Shown: positions 17,106 to 25,781 of the stretch, piece after piece | Layout of the letters: the number at the start of each line of letters is the position of its first letter | How positions within the stretch are numbered: position 1 is the first letter of the stretch | NCBI GenBank assembly: GCA_028875575.1 | Contig: JAPPDF010000089.1 | Location: 1 to 63,439, forward strand | Length of the DNA: 63,439 nt | Direction: 5' to 3' | DNA from: Acidobacteriota bacterium | GTDB lineage: Bacteria; Acidobacteriota; Terriglobia; Versatilivoradales; Versatilivoraceae | Notes under the pieces: model-generated | Databases searched by the model: none | What the model was told of the DNA's origin: nothing | What the model saw: only the letters and a program-made list of their open reading frames with translations | Made by a program: the position numbers and the translations under genes

Positions 17106-18458
17106 ATGTCCCGCAACCCCTGCCGCGTGGAGCACGACTTCCTGGGAGCGGTCCAGGTCCCGAGGGATGCCCTTTTCGGAGCCCAGACCCAACGCGCCCT
17201 GGAAAACTTTCCCCTGTCGGGGGAACGCTCCATCGGCGACTATCCGGTGCTGACCGAGGCGCTCCTCAGCATCAAGTGGGCGGCTGCCGCGGCCAACCGG
17301 AAGGCGGGTTTCCTGGACGCCGGGGTGGCCGGGGCCATTGTCCAGGGGGCACGGGAACTGATCGGCGAGGATGCCGGCCGCCATTTTCCCATCCATCGCT
17401 TCCACGGAGGCGGAGGCACGTCGGCCAACATGAACGCCAACGAAGTGCTGGCCAACCGGGCCGAAGAACTTCTGGGAGGACGCCGGGGCCAGTACCGGCG
17501 GGTGCATCCCAACGATCACGTCAACCTCCATCAGTCCACCAACGACGTCTACCCAACCGCTTGCCGCATGGCCGTGATCGCTTCCTGGCCCTCTCTGGCC
17601 CAAGGCCTGGCACGGTTGGGGCAGGTCGTGCGAGACCGGACGTCCCGGTTTGGAGACGAGCCCCGGGTGGCCAGAACCTGCCTTCAGGATGCCGTGGCCG
17701 TCACTTTCGGAGACCTGTTCGGGGGCTATAGGACCGCCCTGACCAGAGCCGCCGATCGGATCGCCCGCGACGTGGAACAGCTGCACGCCGTAAACCTGGG
17801 AGGAACCATCGTTGGTCGTCCCCAGGATGCTCCCGAGAGCTACCGGAAGCAGATCCTTCCCCGCCTTCGGGAAGTCAGCGGGGACCCGGCCTACCGATTG
17901 GCCCCCGACCTCTTCGACGCTGCCCAGAACCCGGACGGCATGGTGGCCGTCTCATCCGGCCTGGAACTGCTGGCCCGGGCCCTCGTCAAGATCGCCAAGG
18001 ACCTGCGCCTCCTCAGTTCCGGCCCCGAGGCCGGCCTGGGGGAGATCCGGCTCCCCGCTGTTCAACCCGGCTCCTCCATCATGCCGGGCAAGGTGAATCC
18101 GGTGATTCCCGAGTTTGTCGTTCAGTGCTGCTTTCAAGTCATCGGAAACCATGCGGCTTGCGCCGGCGCCCTGGACCACGGCGAACTGGACCTGAACATC
18201 TGGGAGAGCGTCCTGCTGTTCAATGTGTTGGATTCGATAGGCTTGCTGGTAAACGCGGCCAACACCCTGGCCGAGCGCTGCCTTGAAGGAGTGACGGCGG
18301 TGCCGGAAACCAACCGGCGGAACGCCGACTCCATCATCCCCCTGTTGACCGAGCTGGTGAAGGCTCGGGGTTACTCGGCCGTCAGCCGAATTTGCCGGGA
18401 GGCTGGAGGCGACGTGCAAAAGATCCGGGAGTTGTTGAAGAAAGAAGGCTGGATATGA
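17106..18458 (+). CDS. Aspartate ammonia-lyase / fumarase family enzyme
   Basis: A 450-residue member of the fumarase/aspartase superfamily. Motifs are TSANMNANEVLANR, HPNDHVNLHQSTNDVYPTA and the signature loop GSSIMPGKVNPVIPEFV. The NMNANE and STNDVYPTA forms and PVIPE are closer to aspartate ammonia-lyase than to fumarase C (which has NMNVNE and NPTQCE). It likely removes ammonia from an aspartate-like substrate to give fumarate or an analogue. The ATG at 17106 lies two bases after the preceding gene's stop, with GCGAGGA as ribosome site. It is translationally linked to the alpha/beta hydrolase gene. Confidence 0.85.
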   Translation: MSRNPCRVEHDFLGAVQVPRDALFGAQTQRALENFPLSGERSIGDYPVLTEALLSIKWAAAAANRKAGFLDAGVAGAIVQGARELIGEDAGRHFPIHRFHGGGGTSANMNANEVLANRAEELLGGRRGQYRRVHPNDHVNLHQSTNDVYPTACRMAVIASWPSLAQGLARLGQVVRDRTSRFGDEPRVARTCLQDAVAVTFGDLFGGYRTALTRAADRIARDVEQLHAVNLGGTIVGRPQDAPESYRKQILPRLREVSGDPAYRLAPDLFDAAQNPDGMVAVSSGLELLARALVKIAKDLRLLSSGPEAGLGEIRLPAVQPGSSIMPGKVNPVIPEFVVQCCFQVIGNHAACAGALDHGELDLNIWESVLLFNVLDSIGLLVNAANTLAERCLEGVTAVPETNRRNADSIIPLLTELVKARGYSAVSRICREAGGDVQKIRELLKKEGWI

Positions 18459-18516
18459 CCGAGTCCGCCGCAGGAGGCGGAGGCGGCCGTCCAGCGAGCA
18501 TATGAGGAGAATTGCC

Positions 18517-18975
18517 ATGAAATCCCAAGACCCATCCCCTGCCGAAGCCACCCCAACACCCGAGGAAGAAGCGCCCCCAACGGAAATCGTGACCGTGCGT
18601 CCCACCGAGGAGGTGATGTCCAAGCAGCGCCTCCCCTATTTCTTTGGAGTCTCGGACGAGACTTCCGGAGCACGGGGAATCTCCATGAGCCTGGTGGTCA
18701 TCCCCCCGGGCGGAGCGGCCGAGCCCCACTACCATCGAGGTTTCGAAACCGCGATTTACATGCTGGAAGGGAGTGTCGAGACCCGCTACGGGAAGGGGCT
18801 GAGCCGGAGGGTGACCCATCGCCCGGGAGATTTCCTTTTCATTCCGCCCGGCGTGCCGCATCAGCCCGTCAACCTCAGCGACCGGGAGCCGGCCCGGGCC
18901 ATCGTGGCCCGCAACAACCCCAGCACCAACGAAGAGGTGGTCTTTTACGATCCGGCCTCGGAGGATATGGACTGA
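18517..18975 (+). CDS. Cupin domain protein
   Basis: A 152-residue single-cupin protein. Cupin motif 1 is seen as AEPHYHRGFETAIYMLEG, with His, His and Glu as metal ligands. Motif 2 is PGDFLFIPPGVPHQPVN with the last His. About 35 N-terminal residues are Pro/Glu-rich and probably disordered. The ATG at 18517 has GAGGAG 8 bases upstream. Located 58 bases after the aspartase-like gene, it completes the three-gene unit; cupins of this kind serve as isomerases, dioxygenases or small-molecule sensors, and nothing narrows this down. Confidence 0.85.
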   Translation: MKSQDPSPAEATPTPEEEAPPTEIVTVRPTEEVMSKQRLPYFFGVSDETSGARGISMSLVVIPPGGAAEPHYHRGFETAIYMLEGSVETRYGKGLSRRVTHRPGDFLFIPPGVPHQPVNLSDREPARAIVARNNPSTNEEVVFYDPASEDMD

Positions 18976-19011
18976 TCTCTTCGCGCCTCGGGAGTGAGCA
19001 CTCCCGGAGTC

Positions 19012-20904
19012 TCAGGAACTTCGGTAGTCCTGCAGCACGCCCTCGATTTCTCCAAGAATGGCAGGATCGTCGATAGTGGAAGGAATGGCGTAATCCCGGC
19101 CGTCGGCCAGGTCCCGAAGGGTCCGGCGCAGGACCTTGCCGGAGCGGGTCTTGGGTAGACGCTTGACCAGCAGCGCTTTCTTGAAGCTGGCCACGGCTCC
19201 GATGTCCGACCGGACTTCCCGGATGATCTCCGCTTCGATGGCACCCCACTGGCGCTCCACGCCGGCCTTGAGCACCACGAATCCCATGGGGATCTGCCCC
19301 TTGAGCTCGTCCCGGGCTCCGACTACGGCGCACTCGGCCACGTCGGGATGACCGGAGACCACCTCCTCCATTCTGCCGGTGGAGAAGCGGTGGCCGGCAA
19401 CGTTGATGACGTCGTCCACCCGCCCCATGACGAAGAGGTATCCGTCCTCGTCCTTGAAGCCGCCGTCGGCCGTAAAGTAGTAGCCGGGGAAACGGCTGAG
19501 ATAGGACTCCAGAAAGCGCCGGTCGTCGTTCCACAGGGTCGGCAGGCAGCCTGGGGGCAACGGGAGCTTGACGGCGATCAGTCCTTCCTCTCCGGGTCCC
19601 AGAACCCGGCCCTCGCCGTCAAGCACCTGGATGTCGTAGCTGGGAACGGGCTTACCGGCCGAGCCTGCCTTGAGCGGATGGGGGGAGAGCCCCATGCAGT
19701 TGGCGGCCATCGGCCAGCCGCTCTCGGTCTGCCACCAGTGGTCGATGACCGGGATCCCCAGCAGGCGCCCGGCCCAGTGAAAGGTGTCCGGATCCAGCCG
19801 CTCACCGGCCAGGAAGAGATAGCGCAGGCAGGAGACGTCGTGGTCCTTGAGGTGCTCCCCCTCCGGATCTTCCTTCTTGATGGCCCGGAACGCGGTCGGG
19901 GCCGTGAACAGAACATTCACCCCGTGCTGCGACACCACCCGCCAGAAGGCTCCCGCGTCAGGCGTCCCCACCGGCTTTCCCTCGTAGAGCACGCTGGTGC
20001 AGCCGTGCATCAGGGGACCGTAAACCGTATAGGAATGCCCCACCGCCCAACCGATGTCGGAAGCCGCCCAGAAGACGTCCCCCGCCTGCACGTCATAGAT
20101 GTTTTCAAGGCTCCACCTCAAGGCCACCGCGTGTCCCCCGTTGTCTCGCACCACACCCTTGGGCTTCCCGGTTGTCCCTGACGTGTAGAGAATGTAAAGG
20201 GGGTCGGTCGCCTCCAGTGACAGGCAGTCCACCGGATCGGCAGACGCCATCATTTCCTGCCAGTCCCGGTCTCGTCCCGGAAGGAGCGATGCCAGCGCCT
20301 GCGGCCTCTGGTAGACCACGCATACCGACGGCTTGTGCTCGGCAAGGTCTATAGCCTCGTCCAGCAGGGGCTTGTAGGGAATTACCTGCTGCACCTCGAT
20401 CCCGCAGGAAGCGGTCACGATAGCCTTGGGGCGGGCATCGTCGATCCGTATGGCAAGTTCCTGGGAGGCGAAGCCGCCGAAGACGACCGAGTGCACCACG
20501 CCGATGCGGGCACAGGCCAGCATGGCAACCACCGCTTCGGGGATCATGGGCATGTAGACGATCAGCCGGTCCCCCTTTTCCAGGCCGGCGGCACGCAGCG
20601 CTCCGGCGAAGCGTGAGACCTCCTGTTGAAGTTCACGATAGGAAATTTGGCGGACGATCCCGGTGACGGGGCTGTCGTAGATCAGGGCGACCTGCGCCGC
20701 CCGCCCACTCTCCACCTGCCGGTCCACGGCGTTGTAGCAGGTGTTGACCCTGCCGCCCTTGAACCAGTGGACGAACTGCCCTCGGGAGACATCCAGGACA
20801 CGGTCCCACTTGCGGTCCCAGTGCACAGCCTCGGCCGCCTCGGCCCAGAAAGCTTCCGACTCCTCCAGGGAACGGCGGTGGACGGTTTCGTAGGATGTTT
20901 CCAT
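19012..20904 (-). CDS. prpE: Propionyl-CoA synthetase-like AMP-forming acyl-CoA synthetase
   Basis: A 630-residue ANL-superfamily enzyme closest in layout to PrpE/AcsA. It has the ATP loop YTSGTTGKPKGVVRD, the WWQTESGWP motif, GYYFTADGGFKDEDGYLFVMGRVDDVINVAGHR (given for reference by segment: GRVDDVINVAGHR), and the conserved acetylatable lysine in PKTRSGKVLRR. The N terminus (SEAFWAEAAEAVHWDRKWDRVLD) and NTCYNAVDRQVESGR match PrpE, which turns propionate into propionyl-CoA. Acetate or other short acids may also be used. The ATG at 20904 follows AGGACAG. It converges with the cupin gene, with 36 bases between, and stands alone on its strand. Confidence 0.85.
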   Translation of the reverse strand: METSYETVHRRSLEESEAFWAEAAEAVHWDRKWDRVLDVSRGQFVHWFKGGRVNTCYNAVDRQVESGRAAQVALIYDSPVTGIVRQISYRELQQEVSRFAGALRAAGLEKGDRLIVYMPMIPEAVVAMLACARIGVVHSVVFGGFASQELAIRIDDARPKAIVTASCGIEVQQVIPYKPLLDEAIDLAEHKPSVCVVYQRPQALASLLPGRDRDWQEMMASADPVDCLSLEATDPLYILYTSGTTGKPKGVVRDNGGHAVALRWSLENIYDVQAGDVFWAASDIGWAVGHSYTVYGPLMHGCTSVLYEGKPVGTPDAGAFWRVVSQHGVNVLFTAPTAFRAIKKEDPEGEHLKDHDVSCLRYLFLAGERLDPDTFHWAGRLLGIPVIDHWWQTESGWPMAANCMGLSPHPLKAGSAGKPVPSYDIQVLDGEGRVLGPGEEGLIAVKLPLPPGCLPTLWNDDRRFLESYLSRFPGYYFTADGGFKDEDGYLFVMGRVDDVINVAGHRFSTGRMEEVVSGHPDVAECAVVGARDELKGQIPMGFVVLKAGVERQWGAIEAEIIREVRSDIGAVASFKKALLVKRLPKTRSGKVLRRTLRDLADGRDYAIPSTIDDPAILGEIEGVLQDYRSS

Positions 20905-21034
20905 GGCTTTCTGTCCTGGATCGATTTCTTGGGGCGAAACGACAATGACAGTCGAGTCAGTTGACGTGGATTTGGGATTTTAGCCCAGACGAGTAGTCCT
21001 TAGTCCCCAATCAACACTGCCTTTTTCAGTTTCG

Positions 21035-21160
21035 GGTGCGACCTAATGAAAATGCTGTCTAGCCACAAAAAGCACAAAATTCACAGATTATATTTTTGTG
21101 CCCCTTGTGGCCATTCCCGGCAAACGTCCCGCTGCCGAATTTTTCAAAAGGCGCAACAAT
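21035..21160 (-). repeat. MITE-like element, family R4, copy 2 (incomplete, inverted)
   Basis: Read on the minus strand, this begins GAAAAATTCGGCAGCGGGAC, then GTTTGCCGGGAATGGCCACA and later GACAGCATTTTCATTAGGTC. These match the left half and middle of the copies at 12985 and 55025. The far inverted end appears to be missing. It fills the spacer between prpE and feoB (20905-21209), where I see no gene. Confidence 0.65.
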
Positions 21161-21209
21161 CAACAATTCCTTGCCTGTCGGTTTGAGACCGCGCTTTCCG
21201 CGAACCGGA

Positions 21210-23120
21210 TCAAATCCAGATTTCCACCAGGGTCTTCCCCAGCCAGGCGCCCATATAGGCAAGAACCAACATGTAGGCGAATTGCAGCAGGGCCAGGCTC
21301 CACCCCCCGGCCTCCCTCCGAACCACGGCCACCGTGGACATGCACTGGAGGGCAAAGGCGAAAAAGATCAGCAGCGCCACCGCTCCCCCCGGGGTCAGAT
21401 CCTGCTTCAGGGCCTGCTGCAAACCCGGTGAGCCTTCGTCTCCTTCTTCCTCTGCCCCCTCGATACCGTAAATGGTTCCCAGGGTGCCCACGATCACTTC
21501 GCGCGCCGCCAGAGAGGTGATCAACCCGATGCCGATCTTCCAGTTGAATCCCAGGGGCTCGATGGCCGGCTCGACCGCCTTTCCGATACTGCCGGCCAGA
21601 CTCTGGGAAATCTCCGGCGGCTGACCGTCGGTGCGAGGCACACTGGCCAAAAACCAGAGCACCACCGCCACCAGCAGGATCACGGTGCCGGCGCGCTTGA
21701 GAAATATGAGAGAACGGTCCGCCAGACGCAGGCCGATGGACTGCAGGGTCGGCCAGCGGTAGGGAGGAAGCTCCAGGGTGAAAGGCAGGGGGCTCTCCCG
21801 CTTCAGGAGGGTGGATTTCAGCAGGCGGGCGGTGGCGTAGGCAGCCAGGAACCCCAGCAGGTAGAGCCCCATCATGGCAGCGGCCCGGGTGCCCAGCAAG
21901 GGCCCCAGCAGGGGTTTTTCGGGCAGGAAGGCAGCGATCACCAGGACATAGACCGGCAGCCTGGCCGAGCAGGTCATGAAAGGGGCGATCAGTATGGTGG
22001 CCAGCCTCTCCCGCCGGCTCTCGATGGTGCGAGTGGACATGATGGCCGGGATGGCGCAGGCGTATGCGGACAGCAGGGGGATGAAGGCCTTGCCCTGCAG
22101 GCCGACCCGAGCCATGGTGCGGTCGGCGATCACGGCAGCCCGAGCCAGGTAGCCTGAATCCTCCATGAGGCCGATCAGAAGAAACAGAAAAAGGATCTGG
22201 GGGAGGAACACCAGGACGGAGCCGACCCCGGCCCAAACCCCCTCCAGGACCAGGTCGCGGAACCAGGAATCGGGCAGCAGGTTTCCCATCCACTGACCCG
22301 AGACGGCTATGACCTCCTCGGTGCCGTCCATCAGGGGCTCCGCAAGCGTGAAGAGGCTTTGAAAAACGGCCACCACTACCACCAGAAAAATCAGCGGCCC
22401 CGCCAAGGGGTGCAGAAGCACCGAGTCGAGGCGCCGGGTCCAGACGGCGGCGGCGGGCGCGTGATAACCCGACTGGCCGGCGGCCTGGGCCGCCCAACTG
22501 CGGCAGCTCCCGATATCCTGAATTACCGGCAACTCCAGCCGCCGGGGGGCGTCGGAGTGACCGGACAGAAAGGCTTGGACGCCCTCCAACCCTTCCCCTT
22601 TGGCGGCGCTGATCTGGGCCACCGGAACCCCCAAACGCTCGGACAGGCGCTCCCCGTCCACCCGGCCGCCCCGGCTGCGCAGGTCGTCGGACATGTTCAG
22701 GACGATCAGAGTGGGGAGTCCCAGAGCCAGGATGGGGGCTGCCAGGCTCAGGTTGCGATTCAGATTGGTGGAATCGACCACCAGCAGGATGGCGTCGGGA
22801 GCCGGCAGGCCCGGTATCTCGCCAAGCAACATCCCTCGGGCCACCCGTTCGTCTTCCGATCTGGCCGCGAGGCTGTATATGCCCGGCAGATCCACCAGGG
22901 TGATCTCCCGGCCTTCGTCCATCCTGACCTTGCCCAACCGCTTTTCTACCGTGACTCCCGGATAGTTGGCCACCTTCTGTCGGAGTCCGGTGAGCCGGTT
23001 GAAGAGCGTGGTCTTTCCGGAATTGGGAGCGCCGACCACAGCGACCAGGGAATAGAGGCCGGAGGACTCAGGTTCGGCGGATGGAGATTTGGCAGCCGAA
23101 GCGGCCTGAAGATCAGACAC
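21210..23120 (-). CDS. feoB: Ferrous iron transport protein B (FeoB)
   Basis: A 636-residue inner-membrane Fe(II) transporter. The N-terminal G domain has G1 GAPNSGKTT (about residues 30-38), G3 DLPGIYS (77-83) and NMSDD (G4-like). Then follow the FeoB core membrane segments with the LLIGLMEDSGYLARAA and PLLSAYACAIPAIMSTRTIE gate motifs. It is shorter than the E. coli protein (773 residues), mainly through a smaller helical linker domain. The start is a GTG at 23120, inside the end of feoA (8-base overlap), with AAGGGGG as ribosome site, so translation is coupled to feoA. Confidence 0.95.
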   Translation of the reverse strand: MSDLQAASAAKSPSAEPESSGLYSLVAVVGAPNSGKTTLFNRLTGLRQKVANYPGVTVEKRLGKVRMDEGREITLVDLPGIYSLAARSEDERVARGMLLGEIPGLPAPDAILLVVDSTNLNRNLSLAAPILALGLPTLIVLNMSDDLRSRGGRVDGERLSERLGVPVAQISAAKGEGLEGVQAFLSGHSDAPRRLELPVIQDIGSCRSWAAQAAGQSGYHAPAAAVWTRRLDSVLLHPLAGPLIFLVVVVAVFQSLFTLAEPLMDGTEEVIAVSGQWMGNLLPDSWFRDLVLEGVWAGVGSVLVFLPQILFLFLLIGLMEDSGYLARAAVIADRTMARVGLQGKAFIPLLSAYACAIPAIMSTRTIESRRERLATILIAPFMTCSARLPVYVLVIAAFLPEKPLLGPLLGTRAAAMMGLYLLGFLAAYATARLLKSTLLKRESPLPFTLELPPYRWPTLQSIGLRLADRSLIFLKRAGTVILLVAVVLWFLASVPRTDGQPPEISQSLAGSIGKAVEPAIEPLGFNWKIGIGLITSLAAREVIVGTLGTIYGIEGAEEEGDEGSPGLQQALKQDLTPGGAVALLIFFAFALQCMSTVAVVRREAGGWSLALLQFAYMLVLAYMGAWLGKTLVEIWI

Positions 23121-23373
23121 TGTCCCCCTTTTCTGCCTGATCGGAATCGCTCAATATCAAGCACTGAGCTGTAGCGCGTCTGAGTGCGACCTCCGAGCCG
23201 TCGACCCGGAAGATCATGGGGTCTCCGCCGGGCGCCGGCCGCGCGGCGCTCACCCGAACGCCGGCCAGAAACCCCAGTTCCATCAGCCGCTGCGCCACAT
23301 CCGCCGCGACCTCCAGGCGATCCAGAACGCCTTCATCTCCCTGCCTTAAGTCTGAAAGTCTCCTATCCGGCAT
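23113..23373 (-). CDS. feoA: FeoA domain protein
   Basis: An 86-residue SH3-like FeoA protein. Visible landmarks are LSDLRQGDEGVLDRLE, RLMELGFLAGVRV (the LxELGxxxG motif) and the closing VALRRATAQCLIL. It assists FeoB in iron uptake. I chose the ATG at 23373, since the sequence further upstream does not match the family. Its stop overlaps the GTG start of feoB. I saw no clear Fur operator in the sequence immediately before it. Confidence 0.9.
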   Translation of the reverse strand: MPDRRLSDLRQGDEGVLDRLEVAADVAQRLMELGFLAGVRVSAARPAPGGDPMIFRVDGSEVALRRATAQCLILSDSDQAEKGDSV

Positions 23374-23639
23374 TTCTCTCGTCAACCTCAACCGTACCCA
23401 GTATAGCTGTGCCCTGACTCCCGGGAATTGCAACCTGCCCGGCGCCGCTGGCGCCAGGATCCGTCCGGCAAGCCAGGGCCATTCTACACCGAAAAGCGTT
23501 TCCCCCACGCTTCACCGTGGTTTTGCAAACCACGACTCTCGACGGGCTTTCGGCTGGTACGTGCTTGGTACCAGTTTGGACGGGTTATGCGTTTCGGGAG
23601 GATGCGACCAAATCGCCGCCTACTCGGCTGCGTCAGTGC

Positions 23640-23925
23640 AGGGGTTTAGAGTTTTTTCTTACAGAGGCATTGCGTTCGGGGACGGGTGCTTTCTATTCGC
23701 CGCATTCGCGGCTAGGTTGGCGCAGAACCGAAACGACCCCGGGCTGCCGCCTCCGCCGCAAGGAGAACGCCGATTTCGCTGCCAAACGCGACCTCTCCAG
23801 GATTCTCCGGGCTCACCCCGCAGGCGACCCTGAGCCGCAGCTACGCAGCTCTATAAGGATGGTCCGTAGGTGGCGTCTCGCCGGGTAACCCACGTCAACC
23901 GCAGCATTCGCAGCTCTCCCCAAAC
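23640..23925 (+). repeat. Dispersed palindromic repeat, family R5, copy 3 (expanded)
   Basis: Contains CGCCGCATTCGCGGCTAGG, CCCCGGGCTGCCGCC, CTGAGCCGCAGCTACGCAGC and CTATAAGGATGGTCCGTAGG. The same blocks occur in the copies near 15.5-16.2 kb, but here about 90 extra bases lie between the CCCCGGG block and the CTGAGCCGCAG block. The spacer 23374-24230 contains this copy and the R1 copy at 24071-24150 and no clear gene. Confidence 0.7.
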
Positions 23926-24070
23926 CCACAACACTGCAAGGGGAAGCGTGCTTATTTATTGGAATCATTCCCCGGGTGGCAGTTCGGAGATTCCAGTCGA
24001 GCCGTGGGCGTCAGCCCATTGGACAAGGTCCCCTACTCTCGCCCGGGCATTGGGCAGGGAGGTTGTGGCA

Positions 24071-24150
24071 GGCCTCAAGCACTCCCCCCTGGAGGGGGAG
24101 TCGGTGAGACAAGGGCGTGCCCGCAGTCGAACCGGTGGGGGGGACGGAAT
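24071..24150 (+). repeat. Dispersed palindromic repeat, family R1, copy C
   Basis: Contains CACTCCCCCCTGGAGGGGGA, then GTCGGTGAGACAAGGGCGTG and CAGTCGAACCGGTGGGGGGG. It is the best-preserved copy and matches the reverse copy at 4251-4330 over its length. It lies downstream of the DinB gene (the 3' side). Confidence 0.75.
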
Positions 24151-24230
24151 TAGCAGGGTCGCCACTTAGGAGTCTCAGCCCGCAGTCGAGGCGGAGGGGG
24201 CGAACACCACGTCGAGAATGTGGGGTGCAG

Positions 24231-24722
24231 CTACGGCCTGGGGGGTGGTCCCAGCCCCATGGCTCGGCGCCAGGCCGATATCTGTCCCAGGTGGTTCATC
24301 TCGTGCGAGGTCATCATCATCGTCACCATGTCGCCTACCGTGGGGAAGAATTTGCGTCGTCGTTCGTCGGCAAGTGGGGTGGTAAACCAGTCCGGGTCGG
24401 CTTTGAGCACGGCGGCGCTAACGCGCTCATGCTGCGCGGTTAGGAAGGAAAGCAGCTCCTCCTTGGAGGGATAGAGGGAGGGGTCTCCCGAGGGAACTCC
24501 GCCGGTGGCGAAGATCTGCGGCCATCCCTCGGGAGCCTGTGACTCGAGGCCGAACATTCCTGCCAGGCGGTTGGCGGTCATGGCCAAGTGGCCGAGCGAC
24601 CAGGCGGGATGGTTGACCACACCGGCCGGCTGCTCCACCATCTGCCGCGGGGTCAGATCCCCGACCAGCCTGGCGGACACGCCGAGATTGAATTTATAGA
24701 GGTAGATCACATGCTGAATCAT
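24231..24722 (-). CDS. DinB family protein
   Basis: A 163-residue four-helix-bundle protein of the DinB/YfiT superfamily. Candidate metal-binding histidines are in NHPAWSLGHLAMTANRL (helix 2) and TSHEMNHLGQISAWRRAMG near the C terminus, the latter pattern being typical. Such proteins are putative metal-dependent enzymes, some of them thiol transferases; the activity here is unknown. The ATG at 24722 has AGGAG 7 bases upstream. It stands alone between two repeat-rich spacers and upstream of the ferritin-like gene's 3' end. Confidence 0.85.
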   Translation of the reverse strand: MIQHVIYLYKFNLGVSARLVGDLTPRQMVEQPAGVVNHPAWSLGHLAMTANRLAGMFGLESQAPEGWPQIFATGGVPSGDPSLYPSKEELLSFLTAQHERVSAAVLKADPDWFTTPLADERRRKFFPTVGDMVTMMMTSHEMNHLGQISAWRRAMGLGPPPRP

Positions 24723-24938
24723 CGGGCTCTCCTGCCGCGTAGGGAGGTAGAAGGGACGGGGTCTTCGCCCAACTTATCGGCAAGGCCGGGAAGGGCGAGC
24801 CTCAACCCGTAGCAGGCCCCGGGGGCGGCCACGACCGGTTGAGGGCCATGGCCTGCAGGAAGGTCGGCACCGGGCAAAGTCGCGACCGGAAGCGGAAAAG
24901 CGTCGGTTGGTGTAAATCTTGCATTCCGATCCGGCCGG

Positions 24939-25397
24939 TCAAACCGCCTGTGCCGATGGAGCCCTCACCCCACCCCGGGCAACCCTGACCTGGCCCAGAA
25001 TCTTGGCCAGCCGCTCCACGTCGTCCTGCTCGGCAATGATCTGGTCTTCCAGCAGGTAGGCCGTGGGCACGTGGTCACAGACGTCCCTGGCCAGGCTGTA
25101 GGCTTCCACGGCTCGGGTTTCCAGCTCCAGGTCCATCTCCAGCATCTCGGTCAGGTCGGTGGACTGGTGGATCTCTCCCAACTCGACGGTCGGGACACCG
25201 CCCAGATAGACGATCTTCTCCCCCCAGGTCTTGGCATGGGTGAGGGCTTCCTCCGCCTGCTTGGAGAAAAGCTCTTCGAACACCTCCTTGTCCGGTCCCG
25301 TCAGGAGCATGCTGTGCTGGTTGTATTGGACTATGGCCGTGTACTCCAGCGAAACGGCCTGGTTGAGGATTTCGATCAGTTTGTGGTGATTTGCCAT
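24939..25397 (-). CDS. Ferritin-like / bacterioferritin family protein
   Basis: A 152-residue four-helix ferritin-like protein. Diiron ligand candidates are Glu in LEYTAIVQYNQH, EEALTHAKTWGEKI (ExxxH), Glu in LETRAVEAY, and Glu in AEQDDVERL. In most bacterioferritins the last motif is ExxH; here it reads ExxD/E, so the site may be altered. No heme-ligand Met is obvious in the usual place. I start at the ATG at 25397, with GAGAGGGAC upstream. An iron-storage or detoxification role fits with feoAB 1.6 kb away. Confidence 0.8.
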   Translation of the reverse strand: MANHHKLIEILNQAVSLEYTAIVQYNQHSMLLTGPDKEVFEELFSKQAEEALTHAKTWGEKIVYLGGVPTVELGEIHQSTDLTEMLEMDLELETRAVEAYSLARDVCDHVPTAYLLEDQIIAEQDDVERLAKILGQVRVARGGVRAPSAQAV

Positions 25398-25561
25398 GGT
25401 TGAGGTCCCTCTCATTGGATTTCCGGACTGCCCGGCTGCAGTTGGGCTTCCGGTTGCCTCGACGGCTTCGAGTCGGTCGTGAGATGTGCAGCCTGGGTTC
25501 TAGGGTTAACCGGATCTGCCGCCAGTCGAGTTCAGCCTATCCGGAATACCATGGGATGTCA

Positions 25562-25625
25562 ACCCCTAAATTGTTGAAAACATTACACTTAAAAGAATTT
25601 GAATGTCAATTTCAATTTCGCCTGC
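25562..25625. promoter_or_regulatory. AT-rich tract, candidate promoter/operator between divergent genes
   Basis: An AT-rich block in an otherwise GC-rich region, containing ATTGTTGAAAACATTACAC and TTGAATGTCAATTTCAATTT. The latter has an imperfect 7-1-7 inverted arrangement (TGAAATT-G-ACATTCA on the minus strand) loosely like a Fur box. It lies between the divergent ferritin-like gene (start 25397) and the RraA-like gene (start 25782). The remainder of 25398-25781 shows no gene. A Fur role is a weak inference. Confidence 0.3.
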
Positions 25626-25781
25626 AGCAGGACCGGTTCCTGGCAGGTCACTGCAGGGACGGCAGAACCGTCCTTGCGCCACCTCCATTTTGAGAGTAGA
25701 TTCACTATCTCCGGGACGACTGTCCGGGACCGCGGCCTGCCAGCCGGCGGAGTGTCATATTCGGAAACCGGAACACTACTC

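Noticed and set aside
17106-18458. Naming the ammonia-lyase gene fumC
   Set aside because: Motifs NMNANE, STNDVYPTA and NPVIPE fit the aspartase side of the family better, so a family-level call was kept.
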